Notes under the pieces: model-generated
Told to the model about the DNA's origin: nothing
What the model saw: the letters and a program-made list of their open reading frames with translations, nothing else
Database searches by the model: none
Shown: positions 25,502 to 33,465 of the stretch, piece after piece
Layout of the letters: each line of letters begins with the position of its first letter
Numbering within the stretch: the stretch's first letter is position 1
NCBI RefSeq assembly: GCF_022763345.1
Contig: NZ_JALEGS010000006.1
Span: 1 to 64,000 of the forward strand
DNA from: Phaeodactylibacter sp.
GTDB taxonomy: Bacteria > Bacteroidota > Bacteroidia > Chitinophagales > Saprospiraceae
DNA length: 64,000 nucleotides
Direction: 5' to 3'
Position numbers and translations under genes: made by a program

Positions 25502-26695
25502 ATGCCCCGGATTTTACTCCTTTCATTGTTATTGACTCTGGGAAATGCTTTACCGGCTTCCAACTGCGAGGAGATCACCATTCCCTTTTTTACGGAGCAG
25601 GTACCCATACAGTATCAAACAGATTTGCTGCAGATTCCACGCCCGGAAATGACAGAGTTGGGCTTAAGGGCTTACTTCCGTCAAATGAGCATGACGGAAT
25701 ACGATGTGCTGATCAGAAGCCTGCAGCAGGCCCGGCGTGCTTTCCGGCTCAATGACTGGCTGTATTACAAACTCGTCAGGCAGGTACTGATGCAAATATA
25801 CGGGCAACATGAACCTGTAGACCGTACGCTAAGTGCCTGGTTCATCCTATCTCAAAGTGGGTATGACACCCGGCTGACTTACTTTGAAGACGAGGCTTAC
25901 TTGTATGTTTTCACTATGGACGAAGTGTTCGAAGCCCCGATCATTCAGGACCGGGGCCGGTCCTTTATCAACCTCACCGAGGTACGGGCGGGCAGCGCTC
26001 AACAGCGGGCTCTCTATATGCTCGGTTTCGTCCCTAATCCGGACGGCCATGCCTTTACCTTTACCTTTAAGGATTTGCCCCGGCTGCGCCCCATGCTCAA
26101 GCGGCAGAAGGTTAGCTTTTTCTATCATAATGAGTGGCATGCACTGGAGGTCGAAGTGGACGAAAATATCGCCGCGTATATGGAAGACTACCCCATAGTA
26201 GCAGAAACACAATACCTGGAGGTGCCTTTGTCGCCTCAGCTATTTCAAAGCCTCATCCCTCCACTGCGTGATATGCTCAAAGGAAAAAATGAGTGGCAGA
26301 CAGCGGAGCTCCTGGCGGCGTTCACCCGTTCTGCATTTGAATACCGGGAAGACAAAGCCTACTTTGGCTACAGCAAGCCTATGGTAGCTGAAGAGGTTTT
26401 CATTCACCCTTTTTCGGATTGCGAAGACCGGACCGCGCTGTTTTTCCAACTGGCAAAAACCTTACTCCCACTCCCCACCCTGGTCGTTGCCTACCCTGAC
26501 CACCTTACCCTTGCTATGGCGTTGCCCCCGGCCCCCGGCAGCACCATACCTTACGAGGGGCACAATTACTACTTCACAGACCCTACTGGCCCGGTTCGGG
26601 ATCACAAGGTAGGGCAGGTCCCCAAAGGATATGAGCAAAAACCATTTACTGTCCTTAAACACTATCCCATGTCCGGCGTTAAGCAAAAGAAATAA
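25502..26695 (+). CDS. Secreted transglutaminase-like protein
   Basis: 397 aa from the ATG at 25502, chosen because it opens a signal peptide (MPRILLLSLLLTLGNALPA). An in-frame ATG 33 nt upstream would only add charged residues. The C-terminal third has a transglutaminase-type Cys-His-Asp arrangement: Cys in HPFSDCEDRTALFF, His in YPDHLTLAM, and Asp in YYFTDPTGP. The N-terminal half (helical, then a beta-rich MLGFVPNPDG region) matches nothing I recognise. Bacterial transglutaminase-fold proteins are mostly proteases or peptidoglycan amidases. Activity and substrate are unknown. The protein is probably periplasmic. Confidence 0.65.
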   Translation: MPRILLLSLLLTLGNALPASNCEEITIPFFTEQVPIQYQTDLLQIPRPEMTELGLRAYFRQMSMTEYDVLIRSLQQARRAFRLNDWLYYKLVRQVLMQIYGQHEPVDRTLSAWFILSQSGYDTRLTYFEDEAYLYVFTMDEVFEAPIIQDRGRSFINLTEVRAGSAQQRALYMLGFVPNPDGHAFTFTFKDLPRLRPMLKRQKVSFFYHNEWHALEVEVDENIAAYMEDYPIVAETQYLEVPLSPQLFQSLIPPLRDMLKGKNEWQTAELLAAFTRSAFEYREDKAYFGYSKPMVAEEVFIHPFSDCEDRTALFFQLAKTLLPLPTLVVAYPDHLTLAMALPPAPGSTIPYEGHNYYFTDPTGPVRDHKVGQVPKGYEQKPFTVLKHYPMSGVKQKK

Positions 26696-26732
26696 GGACT
26701 TTTCCTGCCGCATTTAAAAAGCGTAATAAATA

Positions 26733-26763
26733 TTTGGATAATACGTTAGGTTTTTTACTTTTG
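26733..26763 (+). promoter_or_regulatory. Consensus Bacteroidota promoter before the small acidic protein gene
   Basis: TTTG (26733-26736), exactly 19 nt spacer, TACTTTTG (26756-26763): a full match to TTTG-N19-TAnnTTTG. It predicts a leader of about 200 nt before the ATG at 26969. Confidence 0.7.
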
Positions 26764-26769
26764 CCGAAA

Positions 26770-26968
26770 GTAGGCGGGTAAACGGAAGACAGTGACTGCG
26801 TAAGAAAAAACTGCCCGTTGAACCTAAATTTTTCGCTTACAATTTGCTTAGTTGCGGCTTTTTACCTTTTATAAAATTCCTATCGGTTTGTTTTTTTGAT
26901 TTTTACTGGCCCCAAGGTTAATCAGGAGCCTAAAAAAACAGCCGGCTAACAACAAACTTTGCCAACCT
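26770..26968 (+). other. Long 5' leader of the DUF2795-like gene
   Basis: About 200 nt between the consensus promoter and a 73-codon gene, without an obvious reading frame. It is AT-rich in its second half with a purine-rich first part. No riboswitch family is recognised. It could be a regulated leader or hold a separate small RNA. Confidence 0.35.
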
Positions 26969-27190
26969 ATGTATTGGACACTTGAACTTGCTCACCATCT
27001 GGAAGACGCACCATGGCCAGCTACTCGCGATGAGCTGATCGACTACGCGATTCGCTCCGGAGCGCCTTTGGAAGTGATCGAAAACCTTCAGCAAATGGAG
27101 GACGAAGGTGAAGTGTACGAAGGAATGGAAGAAATCTGGCCGGACTATCCCCGTAAGGATGACTTTCTCTTCAATGAAGACGAATATTAA
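26969..27190 (+). CDS. Small acidic protein, DUF2795-like
   Basis: 73 aa, very acidic C-terminal half (EDEGEVYEGMEEIW, NEDEY). The pattern YWTLELAHHLEDAPWPATRDELIDYAIRSG (split here in two: the strand-helix start and the TRDELIDYA helix) fits the small DUF2795 family found throughout Bacteroidota. Its function is unknown. It is cytosolic and sits alone between a consensus promoter and a strong terminator, so it is a monocistronic and probably well-expressed gene. Confidence 0.8.
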   Translation: MYWTLELAHHLEDAPWPATRDELIDYAIRSGAPLEVIENLQQMEDEGEVYEGMEEIWPDYPRKDDFLFNEDEY

Positions 27191-27249
27191 GCTGAATGCT
27201 TTGCTTTTCTGAGCACTCATTGCTCAAAAAAGTTAGTCACGATTTTAAT

Positions 27250-27293
27250 AAAAGGTTTTGAGTAGCTTGCCAATACTCAAAACCTTTTTTATT
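27250..27293 (+). terminator. Strong terminator after the small acidic protein gene
   Basis: 15-bp perfect stem AAAAGGTTTTGAGTA / TACTCAAAACCTTTT (27250-27264 / 27274-27288) with 9-nt loop, followed by TTATTTT. Confidence 0.92.
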
Positions 27294-27448
27294 TTAGTCC
27301 CCCAACGCGTAGCAGACCTGTTTACCCCCTCCCGAATAGTGCAATTTGAACCTGTAATAATTGGCATTCGTCAAAAAAATGCCCTATTTTGAATGTCACA
27401 AATTATGCACACTGGCCTCACCACTAATGGCCTTAACCAATCTAGTAG

Positions 27449-28960
27449 ATGAAAAACTTACTCGAAATAGCTCGTGTCGTTACGAAGCGAAAAGTACGAA
27501 AGATCGAGATTTTTGATGACCATTCCCTGCGCAACAACAAGAGCAAGTTCAACCAATTCTATGAAGCGTTGCGCGACAATAAGTTCAAAAACGACCGGGA
27601 AGCCGCCAGCAACCTCTATAAATGCAGCCCCACCGACCCGAAGTACCGGCAGCTTAAGTCCCGCTTCAGAAAGCGCCTGCTCAATACGTTGTTCTTCCTG
27701 GACATCAATATGCCTAAGGCGGCCAACTATGACCGGGCCTACTACTCCTGCCATAAGGATTGGACCCTTGTCAAAACGCTGATTTGGTACAATGCTCCTA
27801 ACTCAGCAGCACAGCTCGCCCGGCAAATCCTGACCACTTCCCTGAAATTCAAATTTGCCGACCTCATTATTAACAGTTCCCGCATTTTGAGGGACTATGC
27901 AGCTCAGAACGGCAATGAGCGGGAATATGAGGAATACGACAACTACATCAAGGAGTATAATGATATCCTGAGTGCCGAAATCCGCTCCGAAGAACTCCTG
28001 CAGCGAGTCGTCATGAACTACTACAAGCCCTTGTCAAAAACTCAGGAGCTTACCGAAAACATTGAGGATTATTGCGAAGCCCTCGTGAGCTTATCCGAGC
28101 AGTACGACTCGCCCGTCATCTTCTACAATATGTACCTGGTTTGGATCTTTGCCTACGAGATGCAACAGGATTTTGAGTCCATGCTTGAGGTCTGTGAGCA
28201 GGGAGAGCAGTTTGTCCAGAAAAATGCGGTCTATAAACAGCATAAAAAAACCGTAACCTTTCAGACAAAGAAGATGTCGGCTTACCTCCACCTACGCAAC
28301 TATCGGGATGGACGGGCAACTGCCGAACAATGCCTAAAGGAGCTCAAAGCCGGAAGTGAAGACTGGTTCAACTTCATGGACTACTACTTTCTATTGACCA
28401 TGCATGTCAATAACTCCCTACAGAGCGTAGCTATTTTCAAATTGGTGTACAACAACTCCAAGCTCCGCAAACAGGACAACGAGACGGTTGAAAAATGGGA
28501 CATATACGAAGGTTATATTGAATACCTGATTCTGGTGGAGGGGAAAGAGAACCCGGTTCTCCAAAAACAGCAAAACAAACAATTTCGCCCCTCTAAATTT
28601 ATCGGAAAATCCGCGCTTTACAACAAGGAGCAGCGGATCTTTACGGTCCACGTGCTCATTCTCCAGATACTTTTCCTCTTAGAGGAACGCAAATTCAATG
28701 AAGTAATGGAGCGGATCGACCGGCTGAAAAAGTATGCCAACCGGCAACTGCGGCGGGAAGAGTACCACCGGCCGGTACAGTTCATCCGGCTGCTGCAGCA
28801 ATACGCCAAATCTGACTTCCAACCAAGTGAGACCACCGGGACGGAACGGTACCTGAACCAGCTGAAAAGTGTCCCCTTTTTCTACAGAGGGGTCAATGCG
28901 GAGTTGGAAATTATACCCTACGAAATGCTTTGGGAGCGCATTCAGCAGTATGTCCGGTAG
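27449..28960 (+). CDS. Large all-helical protein of unknown function
   Basis: 503 aa, no signal peptide, no membrane segment. It is almost entirely predicted alpha-helical with irregular TPR-like helix pairs from about residue 120 onward, and a basic N-terminus (VVTKRKVRKIE, RQLKSRFRKRLLN). The charged N-terminal part and the helical-repeat body suggest a scaffold or nucleic-acid/protein-binding regulator, but no catalytic motif is seen. I recognise it only as a type of protein common in Saprospiria and give no function. It is flanked by gaps of 260 nt upstream and 180 nt downstream, so is probably monocistronic. Confidence 0.75.
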   Translation: MKNLLEIARVVTKRKVRKIEIFDDHSLRNNKSKFNQFYEALRDNKFKNDREAASNLYKCSPTDPKYRQLKSRFRKRLLNTLFFLDINMPKAANYDRAYYSCHKDWTLVKTLIWYNAPNSAAQLARQILTTSLKFKFADLIINSSRILRDYAAQNGNEREYEEYDNYIKEYNDILSAEIRSEELLQRVVMNYYKPLSKTQELTENIEDYCEALVSLSEQYDSPVIFYNMYLVWIFAYEMQQDFESMLEVCEQGEQFVQKNAVYKQHKKTVTFQTKKMSAYLHLRNYRDGRATAEQCLKELKAGSEDWFNFMDYYFLLTMHVNNSLQSVAIFKLVYNNSKLRKQDNETVEKWDIYEGYIEYLILVEGKENPVLQKQQNKQFRPSKFIGKSALYNKEQRIFTVHVLILQILFLLEERKFNEVMERIDRLKKYANRQLRREEYHRPVQFIRLLQQYAKSDFQPSETTGTERYLNQLKSVPFFYRGVNAELEIIPYEMLWERIQQYVR

Positions 28961-29142
28961 CAGCGTAGCTTTAGACAAATGATTCTACTCAGGAAGCCTC
29001 ACCAATTTCAATCCAGTTATCTACAGGGTTTTCAGGGGCAATGCCGTTTCTAAAATCAGCGGCAGGAAGTCCGTACCAGAGGTGGTTTTGAAAAAGTCGG
29101 CAGCAGTTCGTTATCTTTACCGTCCGGAAAAACCAAGCCTAC

Positions 29143-29805
29143 GTGAAAAAAATCATTATAGCCATTGATGGCTACTCTTCCTGCGGAAAAAGCACACTTG
29201 CCAAATCCCTCGCCAGCCACCTCGGCTATACCTATATCGACTCAGGGGCGATGTACCGGGCTGTCACTCTGTTTTTACTGGAGCACGGCATCAAAGTAGA
29301 AGATCACGATCGGGTGCAGGCAGCCTTGCAGGACATCAATATCCGCTTTGCAGAAAACAACCATACCCTGCTCAATGGCAGGGATGTAGAAAGGGAAATC
29401 CGGCAGATGTCCGTTTCCAATTACGTTAGCGAGGTGGCAGCTGTTCCGGAAGTTCGCCGGGCTATGGTCAGTCAGCAGCAGCAAATGGGAGAAGAACGGG
29501 GCATCGTTATGGACGGTAGGGATATCGGAACAGTGGTCTTCCCAAAGGCGGAGCTTAAAATTTTTCTCACCGCAGACCCGGAAATCAGGGCGCGCAGAAG
29601 GTACGATGAACTTGCTCAAAAGGGGCAGGAAGCTACCCTAGAAGCCGTCAAGGCAAACCTGACGCACCGAGATCATATTGATTCCACCCGTGAAGACAGC
29701 CCGTTGCGGCAGGCAGCAGATGCTGTGATTATTGACAATACTTTGCTGAACCGGGAGGAGCAACTGGAGCGGGCAATTTTTCTGGCCCGTCAGGCCGGTG
29801 CCTAA
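29143..29805 (+). CDS. cmk: Cytidylate kinase
   Basis: 220 aa; it phosphorylates CMP/dCMP with ATP. The start is the GTG at 29143, which gives the family N-terminus KKIIIAIDGYSSCGKSTLAKS including the P-loop. YIDSGAMYRA, IVMDGRDIGTVVFP, FLTADPEIRARRR and HIDSTREDSPL are the conserved substrate and lid segments. No upstream ATG in frame fits better. A -7-like TATCTTTA lies about 30 nt upstream. It is followed by a strong terminator. Confidence 0.95.
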   Translation: MKKIIIAIDGYSSCGKSTLAKSLASHLGYTYIDSGAMYRAVTLFLLEHGIKVEDHDRVQAALQDINIRFAENNHTLLNGRDVEREIRQMSVSNYVSEVAAVPEVRRAMVSQQQQMGEERGIVMDGRDIGTVVFPKAELKIFLTADPEIRARRRYDELAQKGQEATLEAVKANLTHRDHIDSTREDSPLRQAADAVIIDNTLLNREEQLERAIFLARQAGA

Positions 29806-29810
29806 AACAG

Positions 29811-29852
29811 AAAAGCGTGGGCTGCCCCAAAGGGGCGGACCCACGCTTTTTT
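29811..29852 (+). terminator. Terminator of cmk
   Basis: Stem AAAAGCGTGGG (29811-29821) / CCCACGCTTTT (29840-29850), with an inner CCCC/GGGG pair and a following T run. The same hairpin can act on the opposite strand for the Nudix-like gene. Confidence 0.9.
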
Positions 29853-29868
29853 CTGGTAGGGACTTTTT

Positions 29869-30291
29869 TTAGAGGTCCTTCACAGAGTTACGGTCTACCA
29901 GAATATCTTTTAGTTCTTTCAGAAATTCATATTGATGAGGCATTACTTTTTTCACAGCCTCTTTAAGGGCAAAGTAAGTGCCTTTTTCCATGCTCTTTAT
30001 CTTATCCTTGAGGTACTGCGCATCCTCTGAGAGCATCGACTTCAGGGATGGAATTTCATGCCAATCGCCCTCTACCGCTACGGCATTTTCCAAATCACCA
30101 CTGTCCTGCGCCACCGGGTCTAGCTCGATGAGCCGGTCCTCTTCGATGAAAGTGCGGGACTTATCGTCGTCCATTGCACCCTGTGGGAGATCCCATTTGG
30201 TGCCTTTTTCATCCGCATTGACCAAAAAAATCTCGAGCCCCTGCTCCCGGAACCGGTATATGATAAGGTTAGCTTTCTTCCGTAACTTCAT
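29869..30291 (-). CDS. Nudix-fold-like protein lacking the Nudix box
   Basis: 140 aa. The N-terminal 40 residues (KANLIIYRFREQGLEIFLVN, then GTKWDLPQGAM) match the first strands and the W-DLPQG turn of Nudix hydrolases. Where the box GX5EX7REUXEEXGU should follow, the sequence is an acidic, unrelated stretch (DDDKSRTFIEEDRLIELD). The C-terminal helix (TYFALKEAVKKVMPHQYEFLKELKDIL) is well formed. It is therefore probably not a pyrophosphohydrolase of standard mechanism, and may instead be a binding protein. No interruption of the frame is visible, so decay is not the simplest reading. Confidence 0.6.
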   Translation of the reverse strand: MKLRKKANLIIYRFREQGLEIFLVNADEKGTKWDLPQGAMDDDKSRTFIEEDRLIELDPVAQDSGDLENAVAVEGDWHEIPSLKSMLSEDAQYLKDKIKSMEKGTYFALKEAVKKVMPHQYEFLKELKDILVDRNSVKDL

Positions 30292-30400
30292 AGTACATTA
30301 AGTTGACCTGTAGGATTCAGTTCCCAAACAGGTGTGCATATAAATGGTTCATCAAAGCTAGACGAATGGATGGGAAACCAGAAATGATTTTCCGGTTTTT

Positions 30401-31069
30401 TTACGATTTCAACGTACGATGCACCAATTCCAAGGTAGCCAAAGCGAGAAATACATCTTTTTCTTCTTCGCCCAGATCATTCGGCACAAATTGGAAGGCG
30501 CGTTGCCCAAGGGCATCATCTGTTGCCTCCGGAGGGTCTACCAGGCTGCCCAACTCCCGGTCAGCGGTACGCACAGGCAACAGGCGGTTCGCAGGCTGCC
30601 CAAGCTTGGCTACCGGCTTACTGCCTTTAGGGCTGTAGAGGGTACCGTCTTCTTTCAGTGTCCCGAGCTGTCGCTGCCCGGCAGCAATGCGCACCCCTTT
30701 TTTGTCTTTGATGTAAGAATAGGATTTTTCGCCAGTTTCTGCATAAAGAATCGCCTTCTGCCCCGGCCCGGAGTACTCCTTGTAAGTATAAGCCAATACC
30801 GGCTCATGGTAAATGGTCGTGAACACGCCTTTTGCCGTTTTCCCAAATCGCTTACGTACAGAACGTTGCACCTGATTAAAGGAAAACGCATCGAGTTCCT
30901 CAGAAGAAACCGGGACCAGCTCGGGCTTCCACCCCTGCATGTCTTCTTTTAATTGTTGCATGTCCTGAAACAAACGTTTGTCGCCCGGCATGAAGTTTTT
31001 GAGCCCCCGCGCCAGCAGGACCGCTCCGGTCAATGCAACCAATAGTGTGATTAATGCAAATAAACCCAT
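30401..31069 (-). CDS. Hypothetical membrane-anchored protein
   Basis: 222 aa. One N-terminal hydrophobic segment (residues 2-22) and a short basic stretch, then a charged soluble domain without recognised motifs. The body (about residues 80-200) is strand-rich, with GVFTTIYHEPVLAYTYKEY and QKAILYAETGEKSYSY. Unknown function. It follows the SH3-like lipoprotein gene by 26 nt on the same strand and is likely part of the same transcript, so the two may act together at the envelope. Confidence 0.6.
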   Translation of the reverse strand: MGLFALITLLVALTGAVLLARGLKNFMPGDKRLFQDMQQLKEDMQGWKPELVPVSSEELDAFSFNQVQRSVRKRFGKTAKGVFTTIYHEPVLAYTYKEYSGPGQKAILYAETGEKSYSYIKDKKGVRIAAGQRQLGTLKEDGTLYSPKGSKPVAKLGQPANRLLPVRTADRELGSLVDPPEATDDALGQRAFQFVPNDLGEEEKDVFLALATLELVHRTLKS

Positions 31070-31095
31070 TTGATTGTGGTTGGTAAGCGTCTAAA

Positions 31096-32181
31096 TTAAT
31101 GCCCTGCCCTGAAATTGAAACGGCGTTCTTGTACAGCCGCAGTATCACGCAGCGCTTGCAGGCTTTGATGCAAAGCTAAGGTATCTGCAGGCGTTAACAC
31201 AGTAAATGTAGTATCAAGTATGGATTTCAACTCCTGCTGCACTTTTTCCTTTGCCTCCCAGTATAGAACAGTTGGCCCGGTCATATCGTTGATAATGAGT
31301 GCTTTGAGTTGGTCGATTTCCGGCCCAGCTAAGTCCCGGTGCTGTTGGGTTTGGTCTAATCGGCTCAAAAAAGAAGTGTGCACGCCTTTGCCAAGCAGGC
31401 TGAATACGCTTCTGTTGTCTACTTCCAACTTCCAGGCCGGGTACAAATAGCCGATGCTGTCTACCGGGAATGCGGCGTAGTAAAGCTCCAGCAGCGCATC
31501 ATCAGCAGGGTTTTCAGAATGGTGAGCCGCAGCCTCAAAGGCTTTGTAATCGACATAAAACTGCCAGCTACCGGCTGATGCAACCCAGGATACCGAAAGT
31601 GCAGGGAGGAGACGGGCAACTTCCGATGCCATTCCGGGCGGCTGCAGCTGCATCATTAAGGTGAGTTGCTCACACAATTGATGCGCCTGCCGTATGGTTT
31701 GCACCACTGAAGCCCCCCCTTCCATCTCATGGAATGCCTCAGCATACCTTACGGCTTCCTGAGCAAGCTCCTTTCCGAGCAACGCTTTCAGCCGTAGCCC
31801 TTCCGGAACCTCTCCGGTGACAACAGCTGCATGTACCCACCCTTCGGTTCCTGCTTCCGTACGCACCAAAAGCCAGGGCTGATAAAAAGTCTTTTCTCCA
31901 ATTGTAAGCCGGGTGGTCTGTTCGCTAACCGGCCCCAGCAATTCAAGCAGCTCACCTTTTTGAATATCGCTCAGCCCCCGGCTCCCGACATCCGGAGCTT
32001 CGCGGACTTGAAAAAGCGGCACCCCCAATTCAACAACCGGATACGCAGGGCCACTTTTCCGGGAATTTTCGACAGCTGCGGCTCCGTCTTCTTCGTCAGG
32101 TGCTTCCGAAACCGTAGCTTCACCACAACTCAGGATCAGCAGACTGCAAAGAGCAGCTAATAAAAAAAGCCCATTTTTCAT
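31096..32181 (-). CDS. Lipoprotein with an SH3-like domain
   Basis: 361 aa from the ATG at 32181, which opens a lipoprotein signal with lipobox LILSC; an upstream TTG would add three residues only. A region of about residues 45-125 looks like a bacterial SH3 domain (PLFQVREAP, GELLELLGP, PWLLVRTEAGTEGWVHAAVV). The remaining 230 residues form a helical domain of unknown type. SH3-like domains in lipoproteins often bind cell-wall peptides. The gene precedes the TM-anchored hypothetical and follows the rpoD terminator. Confidence 0.7.
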   Translation of the reverse strand: MKNGLFLLAALCSLLILSCGEATVSEAPDEEDGAAAVENSRKSGPAYPVVELGVPLFQVREAPDVGSRGLSDIQKGELLELLGPVSEQTTRLTIGEKTFYQPWLLVRTEAGTEGWVHAAVVTGEVPEGLRLKALLGKELAQEAVRYAEAFHEMEGGASVVQTIRQAHQLCEQLTLMMQLQPPGMASEVARLLPALSVSWVASAGSWQFYVDYKAFEAAAHHSENPADDALLELYYAAFPVDSIGYLYPAWKLEVDNRSVFSLLGKGVHTSFLSRLDQTQQHRDLAGPEIDQLKALIINDMTGPTVLYWEAKEKVQQELKSILDTTFTVLTPADTLALHQSLQALRDTAAVQERRFNFRAGH

Positions 32182-32193
32182 AAATCCCAATTG

Positions 32194-32231
32194 AAAAAAC
32201 GCCCACTCCAGACTCTTGCCTGAAATGGGCG
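32194..32231 (-). terminator. Terminator of rpoD
   Basis: Minus-strand stem CGCCCA (32231-32226) / TGGGCG (32205-32200) followed by six T residues (opposite 32194-32199). Confidence 0.75.
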
Positions 32232-32257
32232 CTAACTTTTTATATCACGCAAATGCA

Positions 32258-33127
32258 CTACCCCAGATAAGACTTCAGCGCATTTCGGTTATAAGATTTA
32301 CGCAGGCGGCGGATGGCCCGCTCCTTGATTTGCCGCACCCGCTCCCGGGTCAGGCCATAAAGGTCACCGATTTCCTCCAGGGTCAGCGACTTTTGGCCGT
32401 TGAGCCCATAGTAAGAGGACAGCACCTCCACCTCGCGGGGCGAAAGTATAGACAAGCCCTGCTGCACTTCGTCTTTAAGCGACTGATCCATTAAAGAGCC
32501 ATCGGGGCTTGCACCTTCTTCGTCAATAGAAATAACATCCAGCATAGTGCTGTCGCCATCTTCTCCACTCATTGGGGCATCTACGGAAACATGCCGGCCG
32601 TTGCCTTTCAGCATATTGGAAATTTCCTTAGGTGTCATGCCCAGCAAATCAGCCAGTTCTTCATGCGTAGGCTCTCGTTCGAACTCCTGCACAAAAGCCA
32701 GGAATGCCTCGTTGACTTTATTATAGGAGCCGACCTTATTGAGCGGCAGCCTAACAATCCGTGAGTACTCCACGATGGCTTGCAGGATAGACTGCCGAAT
32801 CCACCAGACCGCATAAGAGATGAACTTAAAGCCTTTAGTTTCATCAAAACGGCGGGCCGCTTTCATTAGGCCGACATTCCCTTCATTGATCAAATCACTA
32901 AGGGACAGCCCCTGATTCTGATACTGTTTGGCTACGGATACGACAAAACGGAGATTGGAGCGGGTTAGCTTATCGAGTGCTTCCTGATCGCCCTGTCGGA
33001 TGCGCCGGGCTAGTTCGGCTTCTTCCTCCGGAGCAAGCATTGGAATTTTACCAATGTCATTCAAATACTTGTCGAGGGCAAGGCTCTCCCTGGCCGTGAT
33101 TTTATTTGTAATTTTCAACTGACGCAT
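32258..33127 (-). CDS. rpoD: Primary sigma factor RpoD/SigA, Bacteroidota type
   Basis: 289 aa from ATG 33127, giving the family start [11 protein letters not shown]; a TTG two codons earlier is less likely. Regions 1.2, 2, 3 and 4 are all present: [14 protein letters not shown], the core-binding/-10 region ([19 protein letters not shown] and [15 protein letters not shown]), and region 4.2 [19 protein letters not shown]. The long region 1.1 and non-conserved insert of proteobacterial RpoD are missing, as usual for this phylum, whose sigma factor recognises TTTG and TAnnTTTG elements like those seen in this window. Confidence 0.96.
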   Translation of the reverse strand: MRQLKITNKITARESLALDKYLNDIGKIPMLAPEEEAELARRIRQGDQEALDKLTRSNLRFVVSVAKQYQNQGLSLSDLINEGNVGLMKAARRFDETKGFKFISYAVWWIRQSILQAIVEYSRIVRLPLNKVGSYNKVNEAFLAFVQEFEREPTHEELADLLGMTPKEISNMLKGNGRHVSVDAPMSGEDGDSTMLDVISIDEEGASPDGSLMDQSLKDEVQQGLSILSPREVEVLSSYYGLNGQKSLTLEEIGDLYGLTRERVRQIKERAIRRLRKSYNRNALKSYLG

Positions 33128-33402
33128 AAGCAAGGTAATTTTAGGGTTAGCTATTCCACACTGTAAATTTACGCTAAACAGGCAGAAAAGTTGCCCCTTT
33201 TATGGAAACTTGACTTTTTAGAAAAAAGGCATTAAATGCACCTTTTCCATTTAAAATACAACTATTATTTCAAAATAGTTCCGTAGTTGAGGTTCGTTGC
33301 CGCACACTATATGGTAGTTTTCTCAGATTTTCTCAGCTTTTGAAGCCGTTGAGCCCCTGTTTTAAGGTCTTTTTCTCTTTTCCATTTTGTCACTGCCCCA
33401 AC
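33128..33402. other. rpoD upstream region
   Basis: About 275 nt between rpoD and the pnp terminator, both on the minus strand. AT-rich. A TAAATTTA sequence on the minus strand about 45 nt before rpoD could be its -7 element. No gene or structured RNA is recognised. Confidence 0.4.
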
Positions 33403-33440
33403 AAAAAAGCCGGGCTCCACAATATTGCAGAAGCCCGGCT
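33403..33440 (-). terminator. Terminator of pnp
   Basis: Minus-strand stem AGCCGGGCT (33440-33432) / AGCCCGGCT (33416-33408), then a run of six T residues opposite 33403-33408. Confidence 0.92.
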
Positions 33441-33465
33441 AATCTGTTAATTCACTAATATCGTA

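Noticed and set aside
28961..29142. tRNA or structured RNA in the gap before cmk
   Set aside because: No cloverleaf or CCA-type end could be drawn on either strand; the same holds for the other gaps inspected.
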